Below, one piece after another: positions 1 through 9,033 of a stretch of DNA of 64,000 nucleotides. This stretch comes from Symsagittifera roscoffensis (Eukaryota; Xenacoelomorpha; Acoela; Convolutidae), in assembly GCF_963678635.1 (NCBI RefSeq), contig NC_087063.1:75105617-75169616 (forward strand). The letters run 5' to 3'. How positions within the stretch are numbered: the stretch's first letter is position 1; every line of letters starts with the position of its first letter. The notes beneath the pieces were generated by a model. The model did no database searches. It worked only from the letters and a program-made list of their open reading frames with translations, and was not told where the DNA came from. A program made the position numbers and the translations under genes.

Positions 1-492
1 TGCTGATGATATTTATGTTATTACTGCTCCATAAACTTTAAAAGGCAGTCGGAACATTCAGGGCTTCGCCCTCATACGAGCAATCTTGAAAATCATCCCC
101 CCACACGCCATATAAAGTACAAAACAATAGATTTCGCTCCTTGTAACAAATCGCTTATGGCAAATAAGCTTCTTACAACCAATTTGGAACGATTTCCAAC
201 ACGGATTAATTCTCCGCTTACGCGTTAATAGCGCGAATTATATCGCGCGTTAATTGTCCCAAATTGATCAAAATGGCCAAAATGGCAATCTTTAAACCCT
301 CATAACTTTACGAAAAACGATCACTGGTAAAATATCTTTTCAAATATAAGCTCAAGACAACAATAGCTTTCGAACGATATAAAAAATTTCCGTCAAAAAT
401 GGCTAGTTAAGAAGTCGAAATTTGTCTGAAGAAAAAAAAACCCACCCCGAGCACAAATATTCCGTTACTTTCGTATCGAAAGTCGGAACAAT
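1..492 (-). repeat. Family A hairpin-ended repeat, rearranged copy
   Basis: This belongs to a ~530-bp non-coding repeat seen about ten times in the window. One end carries the hairpin CAGGGC-TTC-GCCCTG, the other CTTTCG-ATA-CGAAAG, and both ends contain the inverted decamer TGTTCCGACT/AGTCGGAACA. The body (89-492) reads on the minus strand, but positions 1-88 carry the GCCCTG-hairpin end in plus orientation. The tip is therefore inverted, or two copies abut. No coding capacity is visible. The class is unknown. Confidence 0.75.
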
Positions 493-503
493 AACCTCAA
501 CCA

Positions 504-719
504 TGTCGAGAAGGTAAAACTGTCGTCGAGCAATTGTTAATTCCGAGATATTTATACAGTAACTTAATCTTGCAAAGTTAGCATCAAGAGTGGTTAGAAA
601 CAATATCCAAGGGTGACAGACAGATCCAAGGACAAACACCTGCTAATCAATTAGTCTAGCACCAATAGTGAACATGTGATTGACAGCTTTGGAAATGAAC
701 TAAATTACTCAATACGACA
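504..719 (-). repeat. 3' LTR of Ty3/gypsy element 1
   Basis: 216-bp direct repeat of 6539-6754 with one mismatch (g versus t in the aacat(g/t)tgattg stretch). In element sense it begins TGTCG and ends CGACA, giving the usual TG...CA ends with a 5-bp inverted repeat. The flanking 4-bp ACCA (500-503) matches ACCA at 6755-6758, the likely target-site duplication. Confidence 0.9.
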
Positions 720-729
720 CTTCTCCTTC
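720..729 (-). other. Polypurine tract of element 1
   Basis: In element sense GAAGGAGAAG lies immediately before the 3' LTR (TGTCG). That is the expected place and composition for the RNase H-resistant primer for plus-strand DNA synthesis. Confidence 0.75.
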
Positions 730-1008
730 GATAATGAAAACTTTAGTTAAGTAGAATAATTTCGCAGGTTTACTTTAATGACTGAAATAGATGGTTAGAA
801 AAATAGATGGTTGATTGATTGCAGATAGTTGAAAAGAATTACTAGCTCCATGTTACAGTATACAACTCAGACTTTATAATAACGACTTTTTGTTAATAAC
901 TAAAGGATCACTGATAGTGATAACGATTGAGTTTTAAGCCAGTAGTGACTCACCCTCTCCCTGGGTTTGAACAGTTTAACAAAGTTTGAAGTTTAAAGGA
1001 TTCGACGA

Positions 1009-1563
1009 TCAATTTTTCCCTTCCTTGTTCTGATTGATAAAGTCGATCATTACGCCCCCCATTTTGGTGACCGCCGTTCTTTTCCGCCCACTTCTTCTAG
1101 ACGTTGTGGATGATGTCTCGTCTTGGCTATCCCCCTGGCTACTGTAAGAGACCAGCCGAGCTTTCCTGGATGAGGCTCCCTTTTTCTTGCCGGTGGTTTT
1201 CGGGTTTGCTGGGTTTTGCACCCCTGGATTCTCCGTTGCTTGCACCCCTGGATTTGGAGCATCCAACTCGCCGCCTAGTGCTGGAATGGTGTCCTGGTCG
1301 GTTTCAGCTTCAGCCTCTGGTATTGCTGTTGCTGAGCGTTCTACTTGTGCTTCCGGAGTGGTCGTTACTTGTTGTGGAGTACGTTTTACCGAGATAATCG
1401 GTAGATCCTCACTGTCCTCCGATTCGGAGTAATTTTCTTCGAATCGGCGCCCGGTCCTCTTCCGATTCTTTTCCGCAGTCCGCTTGGTCCATCGTTCCTT
1501 CACGTCGCGCGGGGTTGGCGGTGGTAGTGTTGTATGAGTAGCCCGTTTGTTCGCTTCGATCAC
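1009..1563 (-). CDS. C-terminal tail ORF of element 1 (unknown function)
   Basis: A 184-codon frame that begins where pol ends; its first possible start (GTG at 1563) overlaps the pol stop by four bases. It has no upstream ATG, and a TGA lies five codons before the GTG. The product is low-complexity and hydrophilic: an acidic Ser/Glu stretch (YSESEDSEDLP), a Pro/Ala/Thr-rich middle with the repeated NPGVQ motif, then a basic Arg/Lys/Ser-rich end. It resembles the disordered tails that follow integrase in some gypsy elements. It may be an extension of Pol reached by frameshift or separated by an indel, or a separate small protein. No domain is recognised. Confidence 0.5.
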   Translation of the reverse strand: MIEANKRATHTTLPPPTPRDVKERWTKRTAEKNRKRTGRRFEENYSESEDSEDLPIISVKRTPQQVTTTPEAQVERSATAIPEAEAETDQDTIPALGGELDAPNPGVQATENPGVQNPANPKTTGKKKGASSRKARLVSYSSQGDSQDETSSTTSRRSGRKRTAVTKMGGVMIDFINQNKEGKN

Positions 1564-4130
1564 TGGTACCGGTAGTCAGATTTGGCTGCGGTTCTTGATT
1601 TTTTCTTCGATATGGGTTTCGTGGCCACTCCCGATTTCCTAAGCACAACTCCATTATCTAACGTCAGTGTATGTGCACTCTCAGATCTAATTTTAGAATG
1701 AACTGGTCTATACCTTTTTAAGTTTTTGTTTCCAGTGCGCTGAAACAATGATCCGGATGGTCCCGGTTGTCCTGCGGGATTTGAGCTTTTGCGTATTGAC
1801 GGTTCGTCGTCCTGATTCCCAGCTTGATCCACAGTAAGGCGTCGTGCATGAGTTCTGTTTTTAATGTCATAGTCGAGATCTGATCGTACACCCCAGTTTG
1901 TGTCGGCTGGATGGGGCATATCTTGTACACTAGGATCGTCGTTATCTAAACAAGCAATTTTCGTTTTTAGTACCCGTGACCAATCCAGATTCTGCAGCGA
2001 TGGTTTTTTAGTAAGATTCCGTAAAACGGTGTTTGCTTCTCTACCATGATGAGCTTCAAAAGGCGAAATTCTAAGTGTTGAGTTTTTTGAGAATCTGAGA
2101 GCACCAAGGGCCCGTTCGACCATTTTCTCCAAGGGTTCAGGATTTTTTTCGTGAGCGAAAGTAAGGATTGAATTCTTAAGACTTCCAATAGTACGCTCGA
2201 CACACCCGGTTGCCCGATGGTCGTTTACCGGTGATTTAATGATTTCAATGCCTTCCCCATTACAAAAAGCTTTGACCGCATTTGACATGAATTTAGTTCC
2301 CTGATCGATATGGATTTTTCGTGGCACCCCGTGGTTTGATATATAACTCTTCAAGAATTTCAATATTTTGTCCGAACGATTATTTCCACAGATCATTGCC
2401 GATGGCCAACGAGAGAACCGGTCGACCGCTACGAGCACATATTTAGAGGATTCATTTAAGTAATTAATGGGGCCCCAAAAATCTAATTGGACAGATTCAT
2501 TCGGTTCTTTTGGTTCTGGTACAGATCCCGGTTGATTTTTACTTATTAGCGTCTTTAAGTTCTTACCGGCTGCAGTACATTCAGGGCACCCCTCGGCAAT
2601 GGAGGCTATTGATCGGTAGATATAGGGATACCAGATGTCCTTTGCGGCATCGAACATATTTGACTTCCCGTGATGGTACGCGTGTATTCTGTTATTGATT
2701 GCTGACTGGAGGTTAATTGGGATTGCTAATTTATCGTCCATCCAAACTACATTTTCCTTCACTGAGAAATCATTGACGAATTGAGCGTGATAGCGGCTCA
2801 TTCGAGTAACTTTTTCATGTATTTCCGGGTCTTGATTAACAATGAGATCGCGAATAGCGCTCAGTTGGGGGTCCGATACATAATTTGATTCTATGAATTT
2901 TAAGTTAAACAGGTCAGGTAATGCAGTAGTTTTATTAACGATCTTACAGTTTCGCGGGATAATTGACATACATACAAGGTTTGGGTCCACTGGTGGTACT
3001 GTTTCTCCTTTGAATTCCGAGGGTAACGAGAGAGTTGTATTTGTGCGTATCGATCTTGTCTCTTTGGTAATGGCTTCTAGTGATACATTTGGGGGCAATT
3101 CTTCGATTTCGTCGCTACTACTATTTAGGCTTGGATGCTGTTTGAGAAATTTCTGCCATTTGCGCATGTTTTGGTCCATGTTGTTATTCGGTTTAAAATT
3201 CTGAGGGCTGGATGTAAGAATATTCTGATTTTGAAGATTGGAATTGGATAATTTTGAACAACTGTGTTCTGAATGAATAATAGCCCCAACTAATCCAGCG
3301 CGCATGTCGCTTGGCCGTCGGTTTAAACCACGTGGTTGCATCTGATTGGTTGATTTCCGCTTACATGTTTTTCCGCCCTCTACCGAATCGTTATATGACG
3401 AAACTTCCAGTCTATTTATAGAAGGCTTTCTATTCGCTGTACAACTTTGTCCCTTGGATGTATTAGGTCCCCTGGATGTATTAAAGCCAAGCGCGGTGCG
3501 AATTAGGTTGATCTTTGCCACCGTGAACATATTATCATACGTACTAATTGGCGTTGCTTCTTTACTTGGATGCCGTGATAAATAGTCCGCCAAACCAATT
3601 TTAGCCCCCGGTTTATGCTCAATTTGAAAATCAAAGGGAATAAGTCGATCTAACCAGCGGGTTAAACGACTAAACATCGTTTTATTTTTCTTGTTATTAC
3701 CGTTCAAAAGGGATATCAGGGCTTTATGATCGGTAACGATCAAAAAACTTCGGCCCAGTATGTAATTTCGAAAGTATTCAGCCCCCCACACAACTGCCAA
3801 CATTTCCAATTCGTTTGTCGAGTATTTCTTTTCCGCCTCGTTAAGATATCGCGACGCGAACGAAATTGGGCGCCATCCTTCTGTTCCCAACTGTTCCAAC
3901 ACCGCGCCGAGCCCATTATGGCTTGCATCGCACACTATGCGAATGTCCTTGTGGATATCAAAGTGCCGTAATTCGACAATGTTTGAAACTTGTTTTTTTA
4001 GATTTTCGAACGCGTTCTGACATTCAGGTGTCCAAATGTATTCGTTATTTTTGCTTAATAGGGGCCGCAGCGGTGCCGATGATTCGGCCAGCGCCGGCAG
4101 ATACTTATGCAAACTATGTATCGACCCCAT
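1560..4130 (-). CDS. Pol C-terminal part: RNase H and integrase (element 1)
   Basis: An 856-codon frame that starts inside the RT thumb/connection (MGSIHSLHKYLPALAES, SAPLRPLL) and so is not an independent gene. RNase H is marked by VCDASHNGLGAVLEQ, the NELEMLAVVW helix and the VTDHKAL motif. The integrase zinc region has paired His and CPECTAAGK, followed by the catalytic core: QLDFWGP (first Asp), HIDQGTKF (second Asp) and TGCVERTIGS (Glu). It ends in a basic tail (KKKSRTAAKSDYRYQ). This part is uninterrupted. It is joined to the preceding RT frame by a one-base shift at the 4137-4140 T run. Confidence 0.88.
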   Translation of the reverse strand: MGSIHSLHKYLPALAESSAPLRPLLSKNNEYIWTPECQNAFENLKKQVSNIVELRHFDIHKDIRIVCDASHNGLGAVLEQLGTEGWRPISFASRYLNEAEKKYSTNELEMLAVVWGAEYFRNYILGRSFLIVTDHKALISLLNGNNKKNKTMFSRLTRWLDRLIPFDFQIEHKPGAKIGLADYLSRHPSKEATPISTYDNMFTVAKINLIRTALGFNTSRGPNTSKGQSCTANRKPSINRLEVSSYNDSVEGGKTCKRKSTNQMQPRGLNRRPSDMRAGLVGAIIHSEHSCSKLSNSNLQNQNILTSSPQNFKPNNNMDQNMRKWQKFLKQHPSLNSSSDEIEELPPNVSLEAITKETRSIRTNTTLSLPSEFKGETVPPVDPNLVCMSIIPRNCKIVNKTTALPDLFNLKFIESNYVSDPQLSAIRDLIVNQDPEIHEKVTRMSRYHAQFVNDFSVKENVVWMDDKLAIPINLQSAINNRIHAYHHGKSNMFDAAKDIWYPYIYRSIASIAEGCPECTAAGKNLKTLISKNQPGSVPEPKEPNESVQLDFWGPINYLNESSKYVLVAVDRFSRWPSAMICGNNRSDKILKFLKSYISNHGVPRKIHIDQGTKFMSNAVKAFCNGEGIEIIKSPVNDHRATGCVERTIGSLKNSILTFAHEKNPEPLEKMVERALGALRFSKNSTLRISPFEAHHGREANTVLRNLTKKPSLQNLDWSRVLKTKIACLDNDDPSVQDMPHPADTNWGVRSDLDYDIKNRTHARRLTVDQAGNQDDEPSIRKSSNPAGQPGPSGSLFQRTGNKNLKRYRPVHSKIRSESAHTLTLDNGVVLRKSGVATKPISKKKSRTAAKSDYRYQ

Positions 4131-4621
4131 AAACGATTTTGCGACAAACTCCGTGGCGGCGTTAGTGCTTCTATTGGTTCTGTTTTTCTAACCAATGGAG
4201 TAATTCCAGTCGGAGTTATTTTATGTCCTAGCCATTCGCATTCTCGTTGGGCGAATTTGCATTTTGTCAATTTTAAAGACATATTTTCCCGATCCAGTTT
4301 CTTTAAAATTTTCTCCACCGTTGCTATGTGGTCTATTGCTGTTCCCTTGGTTACGACCAAAATATCATCGATAAACGCATGCGCTTGCGGGTATTCGGCG
4401 AGTATACAATCCATTGCGCGTTGGAATTCCGCGGGCATTGTAGTGAGGCCATAGAATCCGGTTTTGAACCGGTATGTACCCGTCGAACGACCTCCAATTA
4501 GCGAAAAATTGCACTGGACGCTCGTCTCCGCATTTAATGGCAATTGGCCATAGGCGTATGTTAAATCCATTGTTGTGAAATATACGTCTCCCTGTTTTTT
4601 TTTCGCTAATCGTTTGCCCAA
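4055..4621 (-). pseudogene. Pol middle part: reverse transcriptase palm (element 1), frameshifted
   Basis: This frame carries the central RT motifs: YFTTMDLTYAYGQL (first catalytic Asp), FKTGFYGLTTMPAEFQ, the active site AFIDDILV (+ strand ~4361-4377) and the LGHKITPTGI motif. It does not begin with a genuine start. It continues the upstream gag-protease-RT frame after a one-base shift in the T9 run at 4595-4603. It hands over to the RNase H frame after a second shift at 4137-4140. Both breaks fall in homopolymers, so either decay or base-call error is possible. Confidence 0.85.
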
Positions 4622-6539
4622 CCGTGTCCATTAGTTCCTCGATATTCGGCATCTGGTATTTATTCTTATGCACTTGTTTATTTAGTTCCCTCGACTCTAG
4701 TGCCAGTTTTACCGATCCATCTTTCTTTACGGTTATTACTATTGGGGACACAAAATATTTGTCCGAGCATTCAGATAATTTTTCGATATGACCCTGTTTC
4801 AATAATTTGTCAATTTCCGCATCCACTTTTTCTTGCAACGAAATCGGGACTCGACGCCCTTTCTGCTGTACTGGGGTGAGGTTTTCAAAAAATTCAGCTG
4901 CTACTTTGTAGTTTCTTATTTTCCCTACCCTGCTAAAAAGATTTGAAAACTGCTTACTGAAGTACGTTTGCCACGAATCCAACTCCCCCTCAGGTTCCTC
5001 TAGTTCCAGTGCGTCTTGACTGCCCTCTCCAATGGACATGATTTGGTCCCCCGGTGTTTGCTGCACCAACTGGAGTCCTAGTTGGGGCATCAGATCCCTT
5101 CCAATTATTGATGGTCGGTTCCCCCCGATCACTTTTATCCTTGCCTGGATCTTCCAACCGTTGGATTGGATTGTTACTGCCATTGTTCCAATCATCTGTA
5201 GGGGATTGTTTCCATAATCCCGAAAAGCATTATCCTCCTCCGTCAGATTGTCCAGTTTTACTCCTGATGTTCCCAATGTTTTCCGTAATTCCCCGATCGT
5301 AAAGATTGAGATTGGGGATCCGCTATCGATCCACACGCGAGTAGGTTTTCCATTGACTTTGATCGGCAATTGTGCCCCAGCAACTTTCAATTCTGTCACT
5401 CCTCTCCGTTTTATAGCCATAACCATATAGTCCCCGTCAGAACTGCTGGAGTCCCACGAGTGCACCACTGGATTTTTCGTGACCCATCCAATGGAACTTG
5501 CGTGTTGTGATGTTTCTTCGTCCGCAGAGTTTTCTAGTTGATGATCGTCCACATTCTCCCGTATCATTCCTACGGCTCCCTGTCCTCGTTGGTTTCCACG
5601 TTTACCCCTGCAGGTTCTTTCGAAATGGCCTATTTTATGGCAAAAATTGCATGTAACCCCTTTTGCTGGGCATCTGTCCAAATGTTCCCTGGTGAAGTTT
5701 TGCTGATCGCAATTGTAACATTTGTTGTTATTTAGGGGATTTCTTCCTCGATATGATCCTCGGCCTTGGTAAGAGCCCCGGCCCCTTGAACGGTTGTTCC
5801 GGTAACCTCCCCGGATTATTCCAACTGGTTCCGATTTTATTTGGATTCCTCCCGATGATGATCCAGGGGTCCCCGCTGGTCCCGTGGCAACGTATGAGGA
5901 TGCATACTTGCTACCCCTTTCGTACGAGAGAGCTATCCGGTACACCTCCTCAGGTGTTTTTGTCGATCTGCAGAGTTCTTTTTGTGCATCCCGATTGTTC
6001 ATATTAACGATGAATACGTCTCTTAATATTCGGTCCTCTAGTGCTCCAAAATTGCACCGCGCTGCCAATCCGCTCAGTACGGAATGGAATTGCTCAAGAC
6101 TTTCATTTATAAACTGCTTACGAGAAAGGAGTTGGTACATTTCATATGTTTCGTTCCTTTCCTTCACGAATTCCGCTTCCAGCGCGTCTATCATCCGTGG
6201 GTACCGAATTGTCTGAAGGTCCAGGTGTGGTCGTCGTTTGTGCAGTTCATCCTGCCCCTTCTCCCCCAAACACAAGTACAGGTTCGAAATTAACACCATC
6301 TCCGATTCCCGCCGATTTTTTCCGTCTACTTCCGCGGGCAAGTCAGTAATTTGTGCGGCTGTGAGATTCGCGGCGAAGTAAAAATTCCTTGGATTTAGCG
6401 AGTGTTTGGCGACCATTCCCCATTGGAATCTGTTGATCCAGAATTCCCACATCATTGGCGGTTCCGTGCATTTTGCTGGCCAAAATCCCGTGATGCCCAG
6501 TGGATTCTTTCCCCCACCTAATCCTGCTGGCTGCGCCAT
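4365..6539 (-). CDS. Gag, protease and RT N-terminus (element 1)
   Basis: From ATG at 6539 (MAQPAGLGGG) this gives 724 codons. Gag capsid-like sequence (residues ~10-250) is followed by an RG-rich basic stretch and two Cys/His knuckles: a degenerate CYNC...H...C, then a canonical CNFCHKIGHFERTC. The protease active site is DSGSPISIF, with a later IIGRDLMPQLG segment. RT begins with VPISLQEKVDAEIDKLLKQG and IVITVKKDGSVKLALESREL. The frame is open for another 45 codons upstream through the LTR. The junction ATG is favoured because it follows the LTR and begins the non-LTR coding sequence. The frame ends out of register after the T9 run at 4595-4603. Confidence 0.85.
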   Translation of the reverse strand: MAQPAGLGGGKNPLGITGFWPAKCTEPPMMWEFWINRFQWGMVAKHSLNPRNFYFAANLTAAQITDLPAEVDGKNRRESEMVLISNLYLCLGEKGQDELHKRRPHLDLQTIRYPRMIDALEAEFVKERNETYEMYQLLSRKQFINESLEQFHSVLSGLAARCNFGALEDRILRDVFIVNMNNRDAQKELCRSTKTPEEVYRIALSYERGSKYASSYVATGPAGTPGSSSGGIQIKSEPVGIIRGGYRNNRSRGRGSYQGRGSYRGRNPLNNNKCYNCDQQNFTREHLDRCPAKGVTCNFCHKIGHFERTCRGKRGNQRGQGAVGMIRENVDDHQLENSADEETSQHASSIGWVTKNPVVHSWDSSSSDGDYMVMAIKRRGVTELKVAGAQLPIKVNGKPTRVWIDSGSPISIFTIGELRKTLGTSGVKLDNLTEEDNAFRDYGNNPLQMIGTMAVTIQSNGWKIQARIKVIGGNRPSIIGRDLMPQLGLQLVQQTPGDQIMSIGEGSQDALELEEPEGELDSWQTYFSKQFSNLFSRVGKIRNYKVAAEFFENLTPVQQKGRRVPISLQEKVDAEIDKLLKQGHIEKLSECSDKYFVSPIVITVKKDGSVKLALESRELNKQVHKNKYQMPNIEELMDTVGQTISEKKTGRRIFHNNGFNIRLWPIAIKCGDERPVQFFANWRSFDGYIPVQNRILWPHYNARGIPTRNGLYTRRIPASACVYR
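6521..6538 (-). other. Primer-binding site of element 1
   Basis: Directly after the 5' LTR the element reads TGGCGCAGCCAGCAGGAT. TGG is the complement of a tRNA CCA end and TGGCGC is a usual start for gypsy-type primer-binding sites. The tRNA species cannot be named from sequence alone. The site lies inside the gag coding frame: the ATG uses the last LTR base plus TG of the site. Confidence 0.65.
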
Positions 6540-6754
6540 GTCGAGAAGGTAAAACTGTCGTCGAGCAATTGTTAATTCCGAGATATTTATACAGTAACTT
6601 AATCTTGCAAAGTTAGCATCAAGAGTGGTTAGAAACAATATCCAAGGGTGACAGACAGATCCAAGGACAAACACCTGCTAATCAATTAGTCTAGCACCAA
6701 TAGTGAACATTTGATTGACAGCTTTGGAAATGAACTAAATTACTCAATACGACA
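6539..6754 (-). repeat. 5' LTR of Ty3/gypsy element 1
   Basis: 216-bp repeat of 504-719 with one mismatch and TGTCG...CGACA ends. It is short for a gypsy LTR. The whole length is open in the gag frame from 6674 inward. The adjacent ACCA at 6755-6758 is the second copy of the target duplication. Confidence 0.9.
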
Positions 6755-6829
6755 ACCAATAGGAATGCGACAGAACACATTTCTGAGAAATACAAAATCA
6801 ATCTAGTTGAGCATAAATGAAATGTGTTT

Positions 6830-7063
6830 TTATAGGGGGGGGGGGATTCTTTACAAGGTACCATAGGGGGGGGGGGAGATTATTAAGGGGGGGGGGGAGA
6901 TTGTTAAATAGATCAAACTGGTCGATTTTTCGACCAATCAGAATGCAGCAAAATTAGAATTCACAATAGAGAGCTCAGTGCTATTTTACTGAATTTATTT
7001 ATAGGGGTGTGGAGATTCTTAAGTAGGTACCATAGAGGGGGGGGGGATTGTTAAGTAGATCTT
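6830..7063 (+). repeat. Family C poly-G inverted-repeat element, expanded copy
   Basis: Several poly-G runs (10-12 G) alternate with GAGATTGTTAAATAGATC-type segments and GGTACCATAG. The right end is GATTGTTAAGTAGATC. The interior shares CGACCAATCAGAATGCAGC and the AGCTCAGTGCTATTT segment with the opposite-facing copy at 7177-7366. No coding content is visible. Confidence 0.6.
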
Positions 7064-7176
7064 TGAGTAATTTCATCAAGATTTGTTTGTTGATTGATTG
7101 ATTAAAAAGTCTTGATCAAAATACTCGTTTTACGAATGAGCTTATAAAAGTGAACAATTGGATCATGTTAACTATT

Positions 7177-7366
7177 GGATCTACTTAACAATCTCCCCCC
7201 CCCCCCCCCCCCCCCCCCCCTATGGTACCTACTTAAGAATCTCCACCCCTAAAAATAAAAACAGTGAAATAGCACTGAGCTTTTTATTGAGAAAAATTGA
7301 CCAGTTTGATCTACTTAACAATCCCCCCCCCCCTTCTTGAAGGGGTGGAGATTGTTAAGTAGATCC
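7177..7366 (-). repeat. Family C short inverted-repeat element
   Basis: 190-bp unit bounded by the perfect 17-bp inverted repeat GGATCTACTTAACAATC ... GATTGTTAAGTAGATCC, with a long poly-C tract just inside each end (~20 C at the left, ~12 at the right). It lies head-to-head with the 6830-7063 copy. Structure fits a MITE; no transposase is present. Confidence 0.7.
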
Positions 7367-7573
7367 TTACTCAATATATAATTAATCGTTTCCATGGTAA
7401 TATTGACGCTTCTGTTAATTGTTTTATCGATTAGCCCGTGTAAATCAACATTTAACTGTTTTTCTGCACGCAGACCATTTTCTGCTCACTTGACTGCGTG
7501 CCGGCATTGTAATTTTGGTTATACGCAGTAGTTTGACTTGAACTAATGAACGAAGACATATATTTTATGTCTA

Positions 7574-7990
7574 GGACAACAGGCCGACGGGACTTCAAGC
7601 CGAAGGGACTTCAAGCCGAAATTTAAACTTTACCAGCACCTCAAAACACTATTTTATCATCTCTAAAACGTTGCTTTTCAAAAATTTAGTAATGTTTAGT
7701 CCATATAAGCGTTGTTCATGACAATGCACCACTTCTGATCGTCATCCGCTAATAACATCAGCCGGTTTTTGAAATGCATAAATTATAAACATGAAAAATG
7801 TCTTCAACCATGTTTTACTTTCAACTTTCCGAAACATCATTTGGAGGCTTAAATTTTTATGAAAAGGCCAATGACTAGTGAAAGTTTTCAAATTAATCAT
7901 ATTTCACGACTTTATAATTATAAGGAACTATTCGGCTTGAAGTCCCTTATTTTACGATTCGGCTTGAAGTCCCGTCGGCTTGATGTCCGG
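7574..7990 (+). repeat. Family B MITE, copy 1
   Basis: ~417-bp element with long terminal inverted repeats built on GCCGACGGGACTTCAAGCC followed by a second GGGACTTCAAGCC unit. The outer right end reads GGCTTGATGTCCGGCAC. The interior (TTTAAACTTTA, TCAGCCGGTTTTTGAAATGC) is shared with the copies at 9034, 9485 and 47050. It is non-coding; the superfamily is not assigned. Confidence 0.8.
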
Positions 7991-8332
7991 CACCCATATT
8001 CTATTAGGAAAACTTGCAGCAAACGCAGTTTAAAGCCTCAAAACTAACAGAGGCGGCCTTCAAAATTTGCGTTGCAGCAAATGTTTTGCATGCAAATAAT
8101 ATTCAGCATCACATCCTTCATGTTTTATTCTGAGAAATCGAAATGCAACCGCCGACTTTGCTTTGCTTTTTTTCCAACGCAATTTGCACCGTTGAATGCA
8201 ATTTTGCTGCTATAGCAAGAGCGAGCGATGTGAAAAGAAATACGTTTTTTTTCAGTACTAGCTAAATAGGACGACATGACATTAAGACGACAAATGAGAA
8301 TTAAACATGTAAATTGAAGGGAGTGCAGCCTG
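7991..8332. other. No recognised feature
   Basis: AT-rich sequence between a family B copy and a fold-back element. I see no splice-flanked ORF, RNA gene or repeat boundary. Confidence 0.5.
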
Positions 8333-8525
8333 TATTTAGACAACTGCGTGTTGATACTCGTCAGTATTTAGACAAATACTGTATGAACCAATCAGAATCG
8401 AGAAAAGACATAAATAATCCAAAAAATCATAATAATTATTTATCAATTTCTTCGTTGTCTCGATTCTGATTGGTTGAAACCGTATTTGTCTAAATACTGA
8501 CGAGTCTGAATACGCGGTTGTCTAA
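8333..8525. repeat. Family D fold-back element, copy 1
   Basis: Two ~70-bp arms, GTATTTAGACAAATACTG...CCAATCAGAATCGAGA and its reverse complement, are separated by a short AT-rich loop, so the unit can form one long hairpin. A second complete copy is at 33736-33943. A core-only copy (CCAATCAGAATCGA arms) is at 14832-14942. Confidence 0.8.
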
Positions 8526-8582
8526 TTTCTGCTATGTAACCAAATTGACGCGCGAATTCTATTTCTCAGAAATATAATTGCA

Positions 8583-8785
8583 ATGAACTTATGTGTAGCG
8601 TGGCGTCGTCTTAAAGTCCTATCTAATAATAGCTGTCGTCTTATTTATCTGGACATCATTTTTTGCATTTGTCTATCAAACTTATTATTTATAGCAGTTA
8701 CACAGAGCGAAGACAAAACAGTCGACGAAAAGAATTCTGTTGAATATCACATTGTGTGCATTAATTGTGAGCCGGACTTAGAGCG
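8583..8785 (+). CDS. Possible first exon of a secreted or membrane protein
   Basis: An ATG-initiated 68-codon frame (MNLCVAWRRLKVL...) ends exactly at a consensus donor (GAGCG|gtaagt at 8786). Residues ~20-40 are strongly hydrophobic (LDIIFCICLSNLLFIAV), like a signal peptide or membrane anchor, followed by a polar segment ending CINCEPDLER. The donor phase (two bases left) would fit an acceptor at 34363, but that needs a 25-kb intron holding the 10-kb retrotransposon. The link to the downstream gene is only a phase match. It could equally be a gene relic or chance. Confidence 0.3.
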
Positions 8786-9033
8786 GTAAGTTAAAATTTA
8801 AATCGAAGTATTCCGAAAGTTAATTTGTCTGTTTAGCCTAAATGGGTTTAATCAACTGTCTTAACTCATGCAAACTGCAAAAAAAACGTTAATTCAGGTG
8901 ATTAACAGCAAAACGCAATCATATATTAAAATATTAGGGAAGGGGGTGAATTGAATTCGACCATGAATTGAAAAAATCGAAAAAATTTTAAAATAGAACA
9001 ATCTGCTGTGAAATGTGAAAAGTTATGAAACCT

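Larger units (their letters stand above)
504..6754 (-). mobile_element. Ty3/gypsy LTR retrotransposon (element 1)
   Basis: A complete 6251-bp element on the minus strand: 5' LTR (6539-6754), primer-binding site, gag-protease-RT frame, RT remainder, RNase H-integrase, an additional C-terminal frame, purine tract and 3' LTR (504-719). The order protease-RT-RNase H-integrase places it in Ty3/gypsy (Metaviridae-like). No envelope-like ORF is seen. The LTRs differ at one base in 216, so insertion is fairly recent, yet pol is interrupted at two homopolymers (4595-4603 and 4137-4140). These could be early decay or assembly errors. The insertion disrupted a family A repeat on its left side. Confidence 0.92.
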
